Source of the DNA: Eubacteriales bacterium
GTDB lineage: Bacteria; Bacillota; Clostridia; Oscillospirales; Oscillospiraceae
Direction of reading: 5' to 3'
Length of the DNA: 64,000 nucleotides
NCBI GenBank assembly: GCA_030533415.1
Contig: JAUNJE010000004.1
Coordinates: 47,975-111,974, forward strand
Position numbers and translations under genes: made by a program. The notes under the pieces were generated by a model that was not told the origin of the DNA, did not search any database, and saw only the letters and a program-made list of their open reading frames with translations. This document shows, piece after piece, positions 9,553 to 18,379 of the stretch. Within the stretch, counting starts at the first letter, position 1. The number at the start of each line of letters is the position of its first letter.

Positions 9553-12500
9553 ATGTTTGACGATAAGCATCGGTTTGTTATTTCCGATTATCAGAGCAGG
9601 CCGCCTTTCTCCAGCTTCCTGCCCGGCATCGCGGGGCCTATGGGCGTCCCGGTCTGGTGCTACTATAACAACCGCGGACAGGCGGTATGCAGCTTCGGCG
9701 CTCAGGACAAGGATCACGCCATTATGGAGTTTGATTCGGCCCATGATTCTTACCAAAGGGTCAGATACCGGGGCTTCCGCACCTTCTGCAAGGAAAACGG
9801 CACCTATGCGGAGCTGTTTACCGGGAAGTGCGATATGCACATCGGCATGGGGGAAGTGGAGATTCAAACCAGAAGCGGCAGCCTGGATGCCTCGGTTTTG
9901 TACTTCGGGATTCCGGGAGAACGGACGGCCGCCCTGGCCCGGGTGCTGACAGTAAAAAATACCGGCATAAGCCCTGTCAGCCTGGAGCTGCTGGACGGTA
10001 TGCCGGCGCTGGTGCCCTACGGCGTCAGCCAGGAAAACCTGAAAAACATGTCCAATCTGGCAAAGGCCTGGATGCAGGTGGAGGACGCCGGATCGGGACG
10101 CGCCTACTTCCGGGTCCGGGCGTCCATGGCGGACACGGCTTGTGTCACCAGGGTAGAGGGCGGCAACTTCTGCCTTGCCTGGGACGAGGAGGAGAATCCC
10201 CTGAATCCGATCATGCAGCCCTCCCTGATTTTCGGCGAGGATACCGCTTTTTCTGAAGCAGAAAATTTCCGGTGCCAGCCCCTGTCCGCACTTTGCGGCG
10301 CAAAGCAGGTGACCCAGAATCTGTTCCCCTGCTGCTTCCTGCCCCACAGCAGAAACCTGCAGCCCGGGGAGGCCTTAACCATTTACAGCATTTACGGTCA
10401 GGCCGAGGACAAGGGCCGGGTAGCCGCCCTGGCCAATCGGGTGGAGCCGCTGCGCTGGTTTGCGCAGAAGCGCCGGGAGGCAGAGGAGCTGGTGGAGTCC
10501 CTCTGCGGCGCTGTTTCGGCCAAAACCGCCGACCCTGTCTTTGATGCCTATGCCAAGCAGACCTATCTGGACAATCTGCTCCGGGGGGGCGTTCCCACAT
10601 TTTTCCGCCACAACGGGAAAACGGTGCCCTACTACCTCTACTCCCGGAAGCACGGCGACCCGGAGCGGGAATACAACTATTTCTCCCTGGGCCGGGAGTA
10701 TTACGCCCAGGGCAACGGCAACTTCCGGGATGTGAACCAAAACCGGCGGTGCGACGTTCTGTTCGCCCCGGAGGTAGGGGCGGAGAATATCCACACCTTC
10801 TTTGACCTGATCCAGTCCGACGGCTATAACCCTTTGGTGGTGACCCCCAGCACATACACACTGCCCAAGGACGCCCTGCCGGAATTTCTGGCAGAAGCGC
10901 CCCAGGGTGCGCAATTGCTTTCCGGTTCTTTTACCCCGGGACAGGTAGCCATGGCGGCGGAGGACTGGGGCTGGTCCGCGCAGGACGCCCAGGCGTTTAC
11001 CGCAGAGGTGGTCTGCGCCGCCTACAGCGAACCGAACGCGGATTTTACCGAGGGCTACTGGTGCGACCACTGGACATACAATCTGGACCTGATTGAAAGC
11101 TATTTGGCCGTCTATCCCGAAAACCGGGAGCAGCTTTTGTTTGACGACTGCCGTTACCGCTACTATGAGACCCGGGTGCTGGTAAATCCCAGAGTCAAAC
11201 GCTACCATCAGACGGAAAACGGCCTGCGGCAATACCACGCACTGGACGAAGGCGCCAAAACCGCAGCCCGGAAGTGGATGCACACCGCTGGCGGCGTCCA
11301 GGCCAGAAGCACCCTGATGGAGAAGCTGATCCTGCTTTGTACCCTCAAAACCGCCACGCTGGATCCCGCCGGAATGGGCGTGGAAATGGAGGGCGGCAAG
11401 CCCGGCTGGTACGATGCCCTCAACGGCCTGCCCGGCCTTTTGGGCTCCTCCATGGCGGAAAGCTGCGAACTGGCCCGGCTGCTTTCCTTCACTGCGGAGG
11501 CCCTGGAACACCGGGATGGGGATTTGACGCTGTATGCGGAGGTTTCCCGGCTGCTTGCGGATGTGGATGAAATCCTCGCAGCCGAAACGGATGCCTATTC
11601 CCGCTGGGACAAGCTGAACGGCCTGAAAGAGCGGTACCGGCTTCGCACCATGAATGGCTTCCGGGGAGAACGGAAAACGCTGTCCTGTGCCGCCGCGGCA
11701 TCCGCCCTGCGGAGAATGGAAAACGCTGTCCTTGCGGGCATTCAAAAGGCAAGGCTGGAAAATGGCGGCCTGATCCCCACCTATTTCACCTTCACTGCCA
11801 CCCAGGTGACCAATACCCCGGAGGGGCCCATGCCCACCGCGTTCCGGGCGGAGGCGCTGCCCCTGTTCCTGGAGGGCCCGGTGCGGTACCTGAAGCTGAA
11901 TCTGAGCCGGGAGGAAAAACAGGCGCTGGCCAGACAGGTCCGCGAAAGCGGCCTCTACGATGCCCGGCTGCATATGTATAAGGTCAATGACAGCCTGGAA
12001 ACGGTCAGCTTCGAAGCGGGCCGGGCCAAGGCCTTCACCCCCGGCTGGCTGGAAAATGAATCCATATGGCTGCACATGGAATATAAATACCTGCTGGAGC
12101 TGTTGAAAAGTGGCCTGTATCCGGAATTCGCCCAGGCCTTCCGGGACGCGGCCGTGCCTTTCCTGGACCCGGAGCGTTACGGAAGAAGCCCCCTGGAAAA
12201 CGTTTCCTTCATTGCCTCCTCCGTCAATCCCGATCCGGCCACCCATGGCAGGGGATACGTTGCCCGGCTTTCCGGTTCTACTGCGGAATTTCTGCATATG
12301 TGGCAGCTGATGTTCTTTGGCGGGAAGCCCTTTACCGTGAAAGATGGGGAACTGTGCCTGAAATTCCAGCCCTTTATCCCGGATTATTTGATGCCGGCGG
12401 ACGGTATTTTGGAGACGACCTTCCTGGGAAATATCCGGGTACAATATCAGGCGGGGGGATGCCGCGAACTGGTTCCCGGCGTGACCCATCCGGTCCGCTG

Positions 12501-12618
12501 CACCCTGACCTGTAACGATGGCAGCACCGTGACCGTTCTGGGCGGCTCCGTGCGGGGAGAATACGCCCTGGCGGTCCGAAACGGGCAAATTACCAGGATT
12601 CATGTCGTCATGGAATGA
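9553..12618 (+). CDS. Large GH94-like glycoside phosphorylase (possibly GH161)
   Basis: 1021 residues without signal peptide. The N-terminus has 'FLPGIAGPMGVPVWCYYNN' and 'SFGAQDKDHAIMEF', which I associate with the large ~1000-residue proteins annotated as cellobiose phosphorylases and related to beta-1,3-glucan phosphorylases (GH161/GH149). The middle has NGNFRDVNQNRR (about residue 395), matching the phosphate-side loop of GH94 enzymes. AGGAGG precedes the ATG. A beta-1,3-oligoglucan phosphorylase would fit the GH30 neighbour, but the family number is my inference. Confidence 0.75.
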   Translation: MFDDKHRFVISDYQSRPPFSSFLPGIAGPMGVPVWCYYNNRGQAVCSFGAQDKDHAIMEFDSAHDSYQRVRYRGFRTFCKENGTYAELFTGKCDMHIGMGEVEIQTRSGSLDASVLYFGIPGERTAALARVLTVKNTGISPVSLELLDGMPALVPYGVSQENLKNMSNLAKAWMQVEDAGSGRAYFRVRASMADTACVTRVEGGNFCLAWDEEENPLNPIMQPSLIFGEDTAFSEAENFRCQPLSALCGAKQVTQNLFPCCFLPHSRNLQPGEALTIYSIYGQAEDKGRVAALANRVEPLRWFAQKRREAEELVESLCGAVSAKTADPVFDAYAKQTYLDNLLRGGVPTFFRHNGKTVPYYLYSRKHGDPEREYNYFSLGREYYAQGNGNFRDVNQNRRCDVLFAPEVGAENIHTFFDLIQSDGYNPLVVTPSTYTLPKDALPEFLAEAPQGAQLLSGSFTPGQVAMAAEDWGWSAQDAQAFTAEVVCAAYSEPNADFTEGYWCDHWTYNLDLIESYLAVYPENREQLLFDDCRYRYYETRVLVNPRVKRYHQTENGLRQYHALDEGAKTAARKWMHTAGGVQARSTLMEKLILLCTLKTATLDPAGMGVEMEGGKPGWYDALNGLPGLLGSSMAESCELARLLSFTAEALEHRDGDLTLYAEVSRLLADVDEILAAETDAYSRWDKLNGLKERYRLRTMNGFRGERKTLSCAAAASALRRMENAVLAGIQKARLENGGLIPTYFTFTATQVTNTPEGPMPTAFRAEALPLFLEGPVRYLKLNLSREEKQALARQVRESGLYDARLHMYKVNDSLETVSFEAGRAKAFTPGWLENESIWLHMEYKYLLELLKSGLYPEFAQAFRDAAVPFLDPERYGRSPLENVSFIASSVNPDPATHGRGYVARLSGSTAEFLHMWQLMFFGGKPFTVKDGELCLKFQPFIPDYLMPADGILETTFLGNIRVQYQAGGCRELVPGVTHPVRCTLTCNDGSTVTVLGGSVRGEYALAVRNGQITRIHVVME

Positions 12619-12628
12619 GGAGTCATTT

Positions 12629-13963
12629 ATGAAAGCAACAGTAACCACAACAAACCTGCGCAGGGATATCCGCTGGGCCGCTTCCGAAATCAGCAGCGGT
12701 ACTGCCGATTGCATGCACCAGGTCAGCATTTATCCCACGGTACGGCGGCAGCGCTTCCAGGGCTTTGGCGGCGCGTTTACCGAGGCGGCGGCCTATTGCT
12801 ATCAGCAGCTGCCCGAAAGCAAGCGCCGGTCCTTTATGGACGCCTACTTCGGCCCGGAGGGACTGCGCTACAGCGTGGGAAGGGTCCATCTGAACAGCTG
12901 CGATTTTTCGCTGGGCAACTATGCCTGCCTGGAAGGACCTGAGGACCGGTCTTTCCACACGGAACGGGACGAAAAGTACCTGATCCCCATGATCCGGGAC
13001 GCGCAAAAAGCGGCGGGACATCCCATAGGCCTGCTGGCCAGTCCCTGGAGCCCTCCCGCCTTTATGAAAACCAATCATGACATGAACCACGGCGGCAAGC
13101 TGAAGGAAGACTGCTGGGAACTGTGGGCGGCCTGCTTGGCAAAATATGTTGCCTTTTACCGCTCACAGGGCTGTACGGTAAACATGGTCTGCGTACAAAA
13201 TGAGCCGGCAGCCGTTCAGACTTGGGATTCCTGTATCTATTCCGGCAAGGAGGAAGGCGAATTTTCCCTTCTTCTGCGCCGGGCCTTGGATACCGTAGGC
13301 TGCGCGGATGTGCAGGTCATGGCCTGGGACCACAACAAGGACCTTTTCGTATACCGCGCTGAGGACACCCTGTCCGTGCCGGGCGCAGGTCAGGCCCTGG
13401 CGGGATTCGCCCTCCACTGGTATACCGGGGACCATTTTGACGCGGTCCGCTTCGTGAAGGAACGTTGGCCGGACAAGACGGTCTGGTTTACGGAGGGCTG
13501 TGTGGAATACAGCCGTTTCGACGGTATGACACCGCAGCAAAAAGCGGAGATGTATGCCCACGACATTCTCGGCAACCTGAACGCGGGGATTTCCGGCAGC
13601 CTCGACTGGAACCTGCTGCTGGACGCCAGGGGCGGCCCCAACCATGTGGGCAATTTCTGCGAGGCGCCGGTGATGCTGAACGCGGACGGCTCCGGTTTTG
13701 ACATCATGAGCGAATACTACTACATCGGCCATTTCAGCCGCCATATCCGGCCCGGCGCGGTGTGCCTGGGGTCCTCCGTCTATTCCTCCGCCGTGGAAGC
13801 GACGGCTTTTGAAAATCCGGACGGAAGCAGGGTCGCCGTGCTGCTGAACCGAACCGGGGAAGCCCTTCCTGTCAGCGTAACGGAAAACGGGAAGGACGGC
13901 TTCCAGTTTACCTTGGCTCCCCATACCATCGCGACATTGCAGTGGGACCGTCAGACAGACTAG
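12629..13963 (+). CDS. GH30 family glycoside hydrolase
   Basis: 444 residues. 'RQRFQGFGGAFTEAAAY' near the N-terminus and 'ASPWSPPAFMKTN' are hallmark GH30 blocks. Acid/base Glu192 lies in CVQNEPAA and nucleophile Glu289 in VWFTEGCVEYS. A C-terminal beta-domain follows. GH30 includes glucosylceramidases, beta-1,6-glucanases and beta-xylosidases. There is no signal peptide, so it should act on imported oligosaccharides. The start at 12629 is chosen because TGAGGAG spans the stop of the previous gene 7 nt upstream; an upstream ATG at 12602 has no such site. Together with the two phosphorylases this suggests mixed beta-1,3/1,6-glucan breakdown. Confidence 0.9.
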   Translation: MKATVTTTNLRRDIRWAASEISSGTADCMHQVSIYPTVRRQRFQGFGGAFTEAAAYCYQQLPESKRRSFMDAYFGPEGLRYSVGRVHLNSCDFSLGNYACLEGPEDRSFHTERDEKYLIPMIRDAQKAAGHPIGLLASPWSPPAFMKTNHDMNHGGKLKEDCWELWAACLAKYVAFYRSQGCTVNMVCVQNEPAAVQTWDSCIYSGKEEGEFSLLLRRALDTVGCADVQVMAWDHNKDLFVYRAEDTLSVPGAGQALAGFALHWYTGDHFDAVRFVKERWPDKTVWFTEGCVEYSRFDGMTPQQKAEMYAHDILGNLNAGISGSLDWNLLLDARGGPNHVGNFCEAPVMLNADGSGFDIMSEYYYIGHFSRHIRPGAVCLGSSVYSSAVEATAFENPDGSRVAVLLNRTGEALPVSVTENGKDGFQFTLAPHTIATLQWDRQTD

Positions 13964-14083
13964 CCCGGCAACGGCCCACCCGCTCCGGTTCCTTCGGTAA
14001 AACGTGCTTCATGCTTGCGTTCTGCCCCGTTTGTGGTATACTTGGGGTATTCTTCAAAATGGGAAAAGCATGGGGGTGATCAC

Positions 14084-14947
14084 ATGGAACTGAAATGCAC
14101 GGCGGCCCGGGAAGGGCGTCTTTCCTCTTTTTTGCTGCGTGAGCTGCAGATGTCCTCCGGACTGATGAACAGGCTCAAATGGAGAAGTGCAATCCGGGTG
14201 AACGGCGTTCCCCAGCGGACAAATTATGCTGTGCAGCCCGGCGATGTCATCACCGTGGAGCTGGAGGAGGAAACGCCGGAATATCCGGCACAGGATGGAT
14301 TTTTGTCCGTGCGCTATGAGGATGCCTGCATTCTGGTGGTGGATAAACCCGCCGGAATGCTGATCCATCCGTCCAGGGCCAAAAACGACGGGACCCTGGC
14401 CAACTTTGTAGCGGGCTATTACCGGAAAACCGGGCAGCAAAGCGCCTTCCATCCCGTGACCCGGCTGGACCGGGACACCTTCGGCATTGTTCTGCTGGCC
14501 AAAAACGCCTATGCCCACGCGCTGTTGCAAGGGACGGAGGTAAAAAAGACCTACCACGCCCTGACCTTCGGCGGGCCGGTGCGGGAGGCGGGCATCATTG
14601 ACGCCCCCATTGCCCGGTATCCCCTGCCAAGTCTTTTGCGTTATGTAAACCCAGAGGGAAAGCCCTCGGTGACGGAATACCATGTGTTGGAGCGGCACGG
14701 GACAGTATGCAAACTTGCGCTGCGGCCCGTAACCGGCAGAACCCACCAGCTGCGGGTGCACTGCGCCTATATGGGCTTCCCGATCCTGGGGGACCCCCAG
14801 TATGGCAGCCGGGAATCCCAGGCGGTTTCAGCCCAATTGGGCCTGACCCACCAAATGCTGTGCGCCAAACGGCTGGAATTCACCCACCCCATTACCGGGG
14901 AATCACTGACGCTGGAATCCGTTCTGGATGTGGTACCAATATGGTAA
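14084..14947 (+). CDS. RluA family pseudouridine synthase
   Basis: 287 residues. An N-terminal S4-like RNA-binding part (about 1-65) is followed by the RluA catalytic domain with 'HPVTRLDRDTFGIVL', where Asp129 is the catalytic aspartate. RPVTGRTHQLRVH and GDPQYG follow, both typical. It converts uridine to pseudouridine in rRNA or tRNA; the target position cannot be told. The start is the ATG with GGGGGTGAT just upstream; an upstream ATG at 14015 lacks a site. Confidence 0.92.
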   Translation: MELKCTAAREGRLSSFLLRELQMSSGLMNRLKWRSAIRVNGVPQRTNYAVQPGDVITVELEEETPEYPAQDGFLSVRYEDACILVVDKPAGMLIHPSRAKNDGTLANFVAGYYRKTGQQSAFHPVTRLDRDTFGIVLLAKNAYAHALLQGTEVKKTYHALTFGGPVREAGIIDAPIARYPLPSLLRYVNPEGKPSVTEYHVLERHGTVCKLALRPVTGRTHQLRVHCAYMGFPILGDPQYGSRESQAVSAQLGLTHQMLCAKRLEFTHPITGESLTLESVLDVVPIW

Positions 14948-15148
14948 AGCATACCGCAGGACAATCCCGTACAGGGTTTTCCCATCCATAGGGCAGTTAT
15001 GTTCCATATGCCCGCTGCGGCAGCCGTGTCATTTCAACCATAATACATTCCTGCACAATCCCTCCGCCGGCCGCCTTTCCACAAGGGAGGCTCTGGTGCG
15101 CTGCAAGTTGGTCTTGCTTCGTTAAGCCGGCAAGCATAAAAAACGGAG

Positions 15149-15177
15149 TTGACAAAGGGAATTTTATCCTGTAAAAT
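15149..15177 (+). promoter_or_regulatory. Sigma-A-type promoter of the diheme-like gene
   Basis: TTGACA (15149-15154) and TAAAAT (15172-15177) are separated by exactly 17 bp. A perfect palindromic operator begins 3 nt after the -10. The same promoter-plus-operator layout occurs at 35329-35357 and 36894-36922. Confidence 0.9.
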
Positions 15178-15180
15178 GTC

Positions 15181-15204
15181 ATTAGTTAGCTATAGCTAAC
15201 TAAT
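15181..15204. promoter_or_regulatory. 24-bp perfect palindrome, DtxR-type operator
   Basis: The two 12-bp halves are perfect inverted repeats; the core is GTTAG-CTATAG-CTAAC. It overlaps the expected transcription start. It resembles the DtxR/IdeR consensus TTAGGTTAGCCTAACCTAA, and the same GTTAG-N6-CTAAC core occurs beside two transcription units near 35-37 kb that encode DtxR-family proteins. Repression by one of them under iron sufficiency is the inference. Confidence 0.85.
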
Positions 15205-15225
15205 GACAGAGAGGAGATTTCCCAT

Positions 15226-15570
15226 ATGAACACCAAAGCCCCCATTGCCGCAAAAATACTGAATATTGCGCTGCTTATCAGTTTCCTTGTCACCATTTTG
15301 GTCCCCCTTACCGGCGTCATTGTCCATAAGCTGGCGTCCACGCTGTTTCTGCTGCTGTGCCTGGTTCATACCATTGTCTACCGCAAAAGGCTGAACCAAA
15401 AGCGGTATATCATGCTGGCCGTGATTTTTCTTGCCTACCTGACAGGCCTGTTCGGACTGATTTTTGACGAGATTCCTCTGATTCTGGCGCTGCATAAGGT
15501 AATCTCCATTGTCTGCGTAATTTTCCTGGCAGTTCATATTTTCGTTTTCCAGCGCGGCCTTCGCAAATAA
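15226..15570 (+). CDS. Small 4-TM protein with two H-X13-H helices (ferric-reductase-like / DUF4405-like)
   Basis: 114 residues, almost all membrane: TM segments at about 9-28, 33-52, 61-80 and 88-108. TM2 carries His34 and His48, and TM4 carries His90 and His104, each pair with 13 residues between. This is the bis-histidine spacing that holds two stacked b-hemes in ferric reductases and NADPH oxidases. No flavin or NAD domain is present. GAGGAG precedes the ATG. The gene is alone behind a strong promoter and DtxR-type operator, so expression in iron shortage is expected. A heme-bearing ferric-reductase membrane subunit is my inference. Confidence 0.75.
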   Translation: MNTKAPIAAKILNIALLISFLVTILVPLTGVIVHKLASTLFLLLCLVHTIVYRKRLNQKRYIMLAVIFLAYLTGLFGLIFDEIPLILALHKVISIVCVIFLAVHIFVFQRGLRK

Positions 15571-15622
15571 TACTGAAATTTATAAAGAAACAGTATAAGT
15601 CCAAGCCTCTAATACAGAAACA

Positions 15623-15647
15623 GGGCGCACCCGGCCAGGGTGCGCCC
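15623..15647. terminator. Hairpin between converging genes
   Basis: A perfect 10-bp stem, GGGCGCACCC with its complement, and a GGCCA loop, between the end of the 4-TM gene (plus) and the end of the anti-sigma gene (minus). T-tracts are short on both sides. The same 10-bp arms form the terminator at 23586-23611. Confidence 0.6.
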
Positions 15648-15674
15648 TTCTCGTCTCATCCAGAAAAGCAGGTA

Positions 15675-16370
15675 TTACCCCGCGTCCGGATGATATCCAT
15701 ATTTCGCTTCCAGTTCCGCCGGGGCAGGCTCCAGCCGCATTCCTTCTTCATAAATCAGAATGGCGTCACCAGGAGAACCAATATACCATTGGGTAATGAC
15801 GGAATCGCCCATGCTCTGCCGCCAGGCATTGTTCTCTCCGGCGTCGATCATCTGGTATTCCCTCAATGTGCTGGGCCAGCCTTCCTTTTCATTCAGCTCG
15901 ATTACGGCGCGGACCGGGATTTTATAGTTTTTCCCGTCATGATCTTCGAACTTGTATTCCCGGCACCATGCATTCTCCGGGACATTCAGGCGGTAAAGGA
16001 TCCGTCCATCCTCCAGCTGATAAATTTCCGCCACCTCCATGCCGTAAGCCGAGACCGGCAGGCATCTCCATTGGGTCAATGCCAGCAGGCAGCCGGTCAC
16101 CACGGCAAATATCAGTGCGGCAATGCAAAAGCCTTTCAGGCACGCCCGCTTGATGCCCTTTTTCCACGCCTTTTTTACGGACAGCAAGCCCTTCGCGGCG
16201 TTTTTTTCCATTTTGGGCACCTCAATTTCAGAATCTATATTTTTCAGAACCCGCTGGCAGTCCTCACAGTCCATCAAATGCTCCTTGACCAGCACGGAAC
16301 TGACTTCGCTGCAAACACCGTCATGGTACAGCGGCAGCAGGTCCCGGATCATTTCACAGGGTAATTTCAT
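15675..16370 (-). CDS. Anti-sigma factor with zinc-finger-like N-terminus
   Basis: 231 residues. The N-terminal zf-HC2-type anti-sigma domain has His31-X3-Cys35-X2-Cys38, preceded by Cys5 and Cys20. One TM helix lies at about 77-100. An extracytoplasmic domain of about 130 residues follows, with no family I recognise. It overlaps the sigma gene by 4 bp, the usual arrangement in which the anti-sigma factor holds its sigma factor at the membrane until a signal is sensed outside. Confidence 0.85.
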   Translation of the reverse strand: MKLPCEMIRDLLPLYHDGVCSEVSSVLVKEHLMDCEDCQRVLKNIDSEIEVPKMEKNAAKGLLSVKKAWKKGIKRACLKGFCIAALIFAVVTGCLLALTQWRCLPVSAYGMEVAEIYQLEDGRILYRLNVPENAWCREYKFEDHDGKNYKIPVRAVIELNEKEGWPSTLREYQMIDAGENNAWRQSMGDSVITQWYIGSPGDAILIYEEGMRLEPAPAELEAKYGYHPDAG

Positions 16371-16834
16371 ACCATTTCCTCCTTGATTTTCAGTCTCGCG
16401 CGGTGATATGTGACCCGCGCCCAGCTTTCTGTTTTGCCGAACAGCTCTCCGATCTGCTGAAACGGCAGCTCCCCGAATACCCGCAGGGAGAACACTTCCT
16501 TATATGGCTCCTGCAGGTTATGCAGCAGCCTGTGGATTTCAAAAGCCGATTCCTTTTGCAGCAGCTTTTCCTCCGGGCTTTCTCCCGAAGCGGTTTCCTG
16601 TTCGCCTGCTTCCATGCGCCGTTTTCCCGCATAAGTAAAGTAGGTATTCTTGGCAATTTGACACAGCCAGACGCAAAGGCGGCATTGTCCCCGAAAGGAA
16701 TCGATGGCTTTCAGCGCCTTGAAAAAGGTCTCCTGGGTGATTTCCTCCGCGACCAGCGGATCGCGGCTCAGGGATAGGGCATATCTGTAGACATCCTGGA
16801 AGTAAAGGTCATAGACCTCCTGGAAATCCGTCAC
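16367..16834 (-). CDS. ECF RNA polymerase sigma factor
   Basis: 155 residues. Region 2 shows YALSLSRDPLVAEEITQETFFKA and 'FRGQCRLCVWLCQIAKN' (region 2.3/2.4). Region 4 shows YKEVFSLRVFGELPFQQIGE followed by the HTH and HRARLKIKEE. Length and layout are normal for ECF sigma factors of the SigV/SigW kind. It is co-translated with the membrane anti-sigma factor and probably controls its own promoter. Confidence 0.92.
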   Translation of the reverse strand: MTDFQEVYDLYFQDVYRYALSLSRDPLVAEEITQETFFKALKAIDSFRGQCRLCVWLCQIAKNTYFTYAGKRRMEAGEQETASGESPEEKLLQKESAFEIHRLLHNLQEPYKEVFSLRVFGELPFQQIGELFGKTESWARVTYHRARLKIKEEMV

Positions 16835-16860
16835 ATTCTCACCTCACTTTCACATATAAG

Positions 16861-16886
16861 ACCGGCGAAAGGGCATTTCGTTACAA
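16861..16886 (-). promoter_or_regulatory. Possible ECF-type autoregulated promoter
   Basis: Reading leftwards, TGTAAC (16886-16881) and CGGTC (16865-16861) are 15 bp apart, 27 nt before the sigma factor start. This fits the AAC / CG(T)C pattern of ECF promoters. No sigma-A promoter is evident in the same gap. Confidence 0.5.
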
Positions 16887-16911
16887 AAATTCGAAAAAAT
16901 TTTTTCATAGA

Positions 16912-16944
16912 AAAAGGGACACGCCCATCGGTGTGCCCCTTTCT
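16912..16944 (-). terminator. Terminator at the end of the phage head cassette
   Basis: On the minus strand an AAAGGG...ACAC / GTGT...CCCTTT stem with a 2-nt bulge is followed by TTTTT. It closes the leftward phage gene cluster and shields the sigma factor operon from it. Confidence 0.65.
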
Positions 16945-16986
16945 TCGGCTTATTCCATCTTATCACAAAGCCCGGCGCAAAGCAAT

Positions 16987-17349
16987 TCATTTCGGCACAA
17001 TGCCGTTGTTCAGTGCCCCGGTAAAGGTAAAGCGGTAGCTGACATAGTTATCCTTCGGCTCCTGCGTCAGCTCCAATCCGGTAAAATAGCAGTACCGGAT
17101 CCCCCAGATGGGATGCTCCAAATTCCCCGCCCCGGCATCCTCAAACAGCGCCGCCAGCTTTTGGAACTGAGCGAAGGCATCCGTGCCATAAAATACGCCG
17201 CTGCCGGTGATGATCCGCTTCATTTCCCCCATGCCGTCAAAATAGACCGTCTTGTCTTCGGTGTAATACTGCGGCTCCCGGATGTACTCCTCCCGGTAGG
17301 TGGTGGGATTTTGGGGCCAGACAAAGGTCTTATAGCTCAGCTTATCCAT
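16987..17349 (-). CDS. Phage-like structural protein, unknown (tail-adaptor-like)
   Basis: 120 residues, last gene of the head cassette, overlapping its upstream neighbour by 8 bp. The N-terminus begins with 'YKTFVWPQNPTTYREEYIRE', which recalls small baseplate or tail proteins of PBSX-like elements. The C-terminus has alternating aromatic beta-strand patterns (NYVSYRFTFTG). I do not recognise a named family with certainty. It is the only possible tail-side component left in the cassette. Confidence 0.55.
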   Translation of the reverse strand: MDKLSYKTFVWPQNPTTYREEYIREPQYYTEDKTVYFDGMGEMKRIITGSGVFYGTDAFAQFQKLAALFEDAGAGNLEHPIWGIRYCYFTGLELTQEPKDNYVSYRFTFTGALNNGIVPK

Positions 17350-18052
17350 GTGGTTCCTCCTCCCGCAGCATGGAAATTCCCTTGCGGATACGCCGCAGGC
17401 CGTCCTTGGTAAATTCCCGCTTTACGGAGGTCCAGCGGCAATGGTAATAGGTTTCCGCTTTCCGCTCCGTGTCGATTTTCAGCTGGAAGGCCCCCGCCGG
17501 CTCCGCCGTTTCCGGCGATCCGGCAGGGATTAGTTCCTCCAGCTGAAGATACCACAGGCAGCTTCCCTGGCTGATGCCCGCCGGTGCGGACTGACCCATA
17601 ACATACTCCGCCTGTGTTCCCGGCACCTCTTCTTCCGATACTGCCAAAGCATAGGGCTGCAGAATTTCGTTGACGTACACGGAAAACCCCGGCCCGATGC
17701 TGCAGCTGTCCGCCTCAGTAATGCCGGTGAAGGTAGCTAAGACCGCCACCACATAGACCTGGCTCACGCCGTCATAGGTGCATCCGTTCTGAATGCACAC
17801 CGCACCGGACCAGCGCAGAATCTCCGTGGCCCGCAGGGCTTCCATCTCGCAGGCGGTGCCACCCATAGCCGCGGGACAGATGATGTTGACCTCCACTGTC
17901 ACCGTCAGGCTGGCCCGGTCCACCTTTTCAATGTGCACCGCTGCCACGGGTCCGGTGATCCGGGGAAACTTCTGTCCGGGATAGGCGATGTCCGCGGTAA
18001 AATTTTCCTCCCGGAGCCGCCTCAGCACCAGTTCTAGGATTGAGTACCCCAA
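17342..18052 (-). CDS. Phage-like structural protein, unknown
   Basis: 236 residues, mainly predicted beta-strands, with no signal peptide or membrane segment. Position after the two connector-like proteins suggests a tail-terminator or neck role. The N-terminal part (LELVLRRLREENFTADIAYPGQKFPR) has the helix-then-strand layout of tail-completion proteins. This is context-based only. It overlaps both neighbours, so the cassette is translated as one coupled unit. Confidence 0.55.
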   Translation of the reverse strand: MGYSILELVLRRLREENFTADIAYPGQKFPRITGPVAAVHIEKVDRASLTVTVEVNIICPAAMGGTACEMEALRATEILRWSGAVCIQNGCTYDGVSQVYVVAVLATFTGITEADSCSIGPGFSVYVNEILQPYALAVSEEEVPGTQAEYVMGQSAPAGISQGSCLWYLQLEELIPAGSPETAEPAGAFQLKIDTERKAETYYHCRWTSVKREFTKDGLRRIRKGISMLREEEPHG

Positions 18053-18378
18053 GTATCGTTCACACCCTTCTCAACACACAGGCCCCATTGATATACCGCC
18101 TGGTTGCCATAATAATATAGCTCTGTCCGCCGGAACAGATAGGTTTTCTCCCCCAAAGAGAGGGTGTCCCCCTCCTTCACCGCCGCGTCCACCGGCCCGA
18201 TGTAGGCATACTGCCCCCGGGAGATTTCCCCCAGGAGCGTTGCCTCGCTTTCCATACTCTGCCAGCTTTTGGAATTTACCGCCCGGAAAAAGCCCCGGAC
18301 GGTTTTCTGTTCCGAACCGCTGGTGACGGTCATATCGGTGCCGTGCTGCGCAATGATCTTTTCCACCGTTTTTCGCAT
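18034..18378 (-). CDS. Phage head-closure/connector-like protein
   Basis: 114 residues. Small beta-rich protein with 'VKEGDTLSLGEKTYLFRRTE', similar in size and layout to head-tail joining proteins such as those that follow gp6-like connectors. The start is taken at the ATG at 18378, which has a GGGGG site and begins directly after the stop of the previous gene; an upstream ATG in the same frame would lie inside that gene. Confidence 0.55.
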   Translation of the reverse strand: MRKTVEKIIAQHGTDMTVTSGSEQKTVRGFFRAVNSKSWQSMESEATLLGEISRGQYAYIGPVDAAVKEGDTLSLGEKTYLFRRTELYYYGNQAVYQWGLCVEKGVNDTWGTQS

Positions 18379-18379
18379 A

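Noticed and set aside
10375-12729. 784-residue open frame on the minus strand
   Set aside because: Antisense to the large phosphorylase, with no start site or domain.
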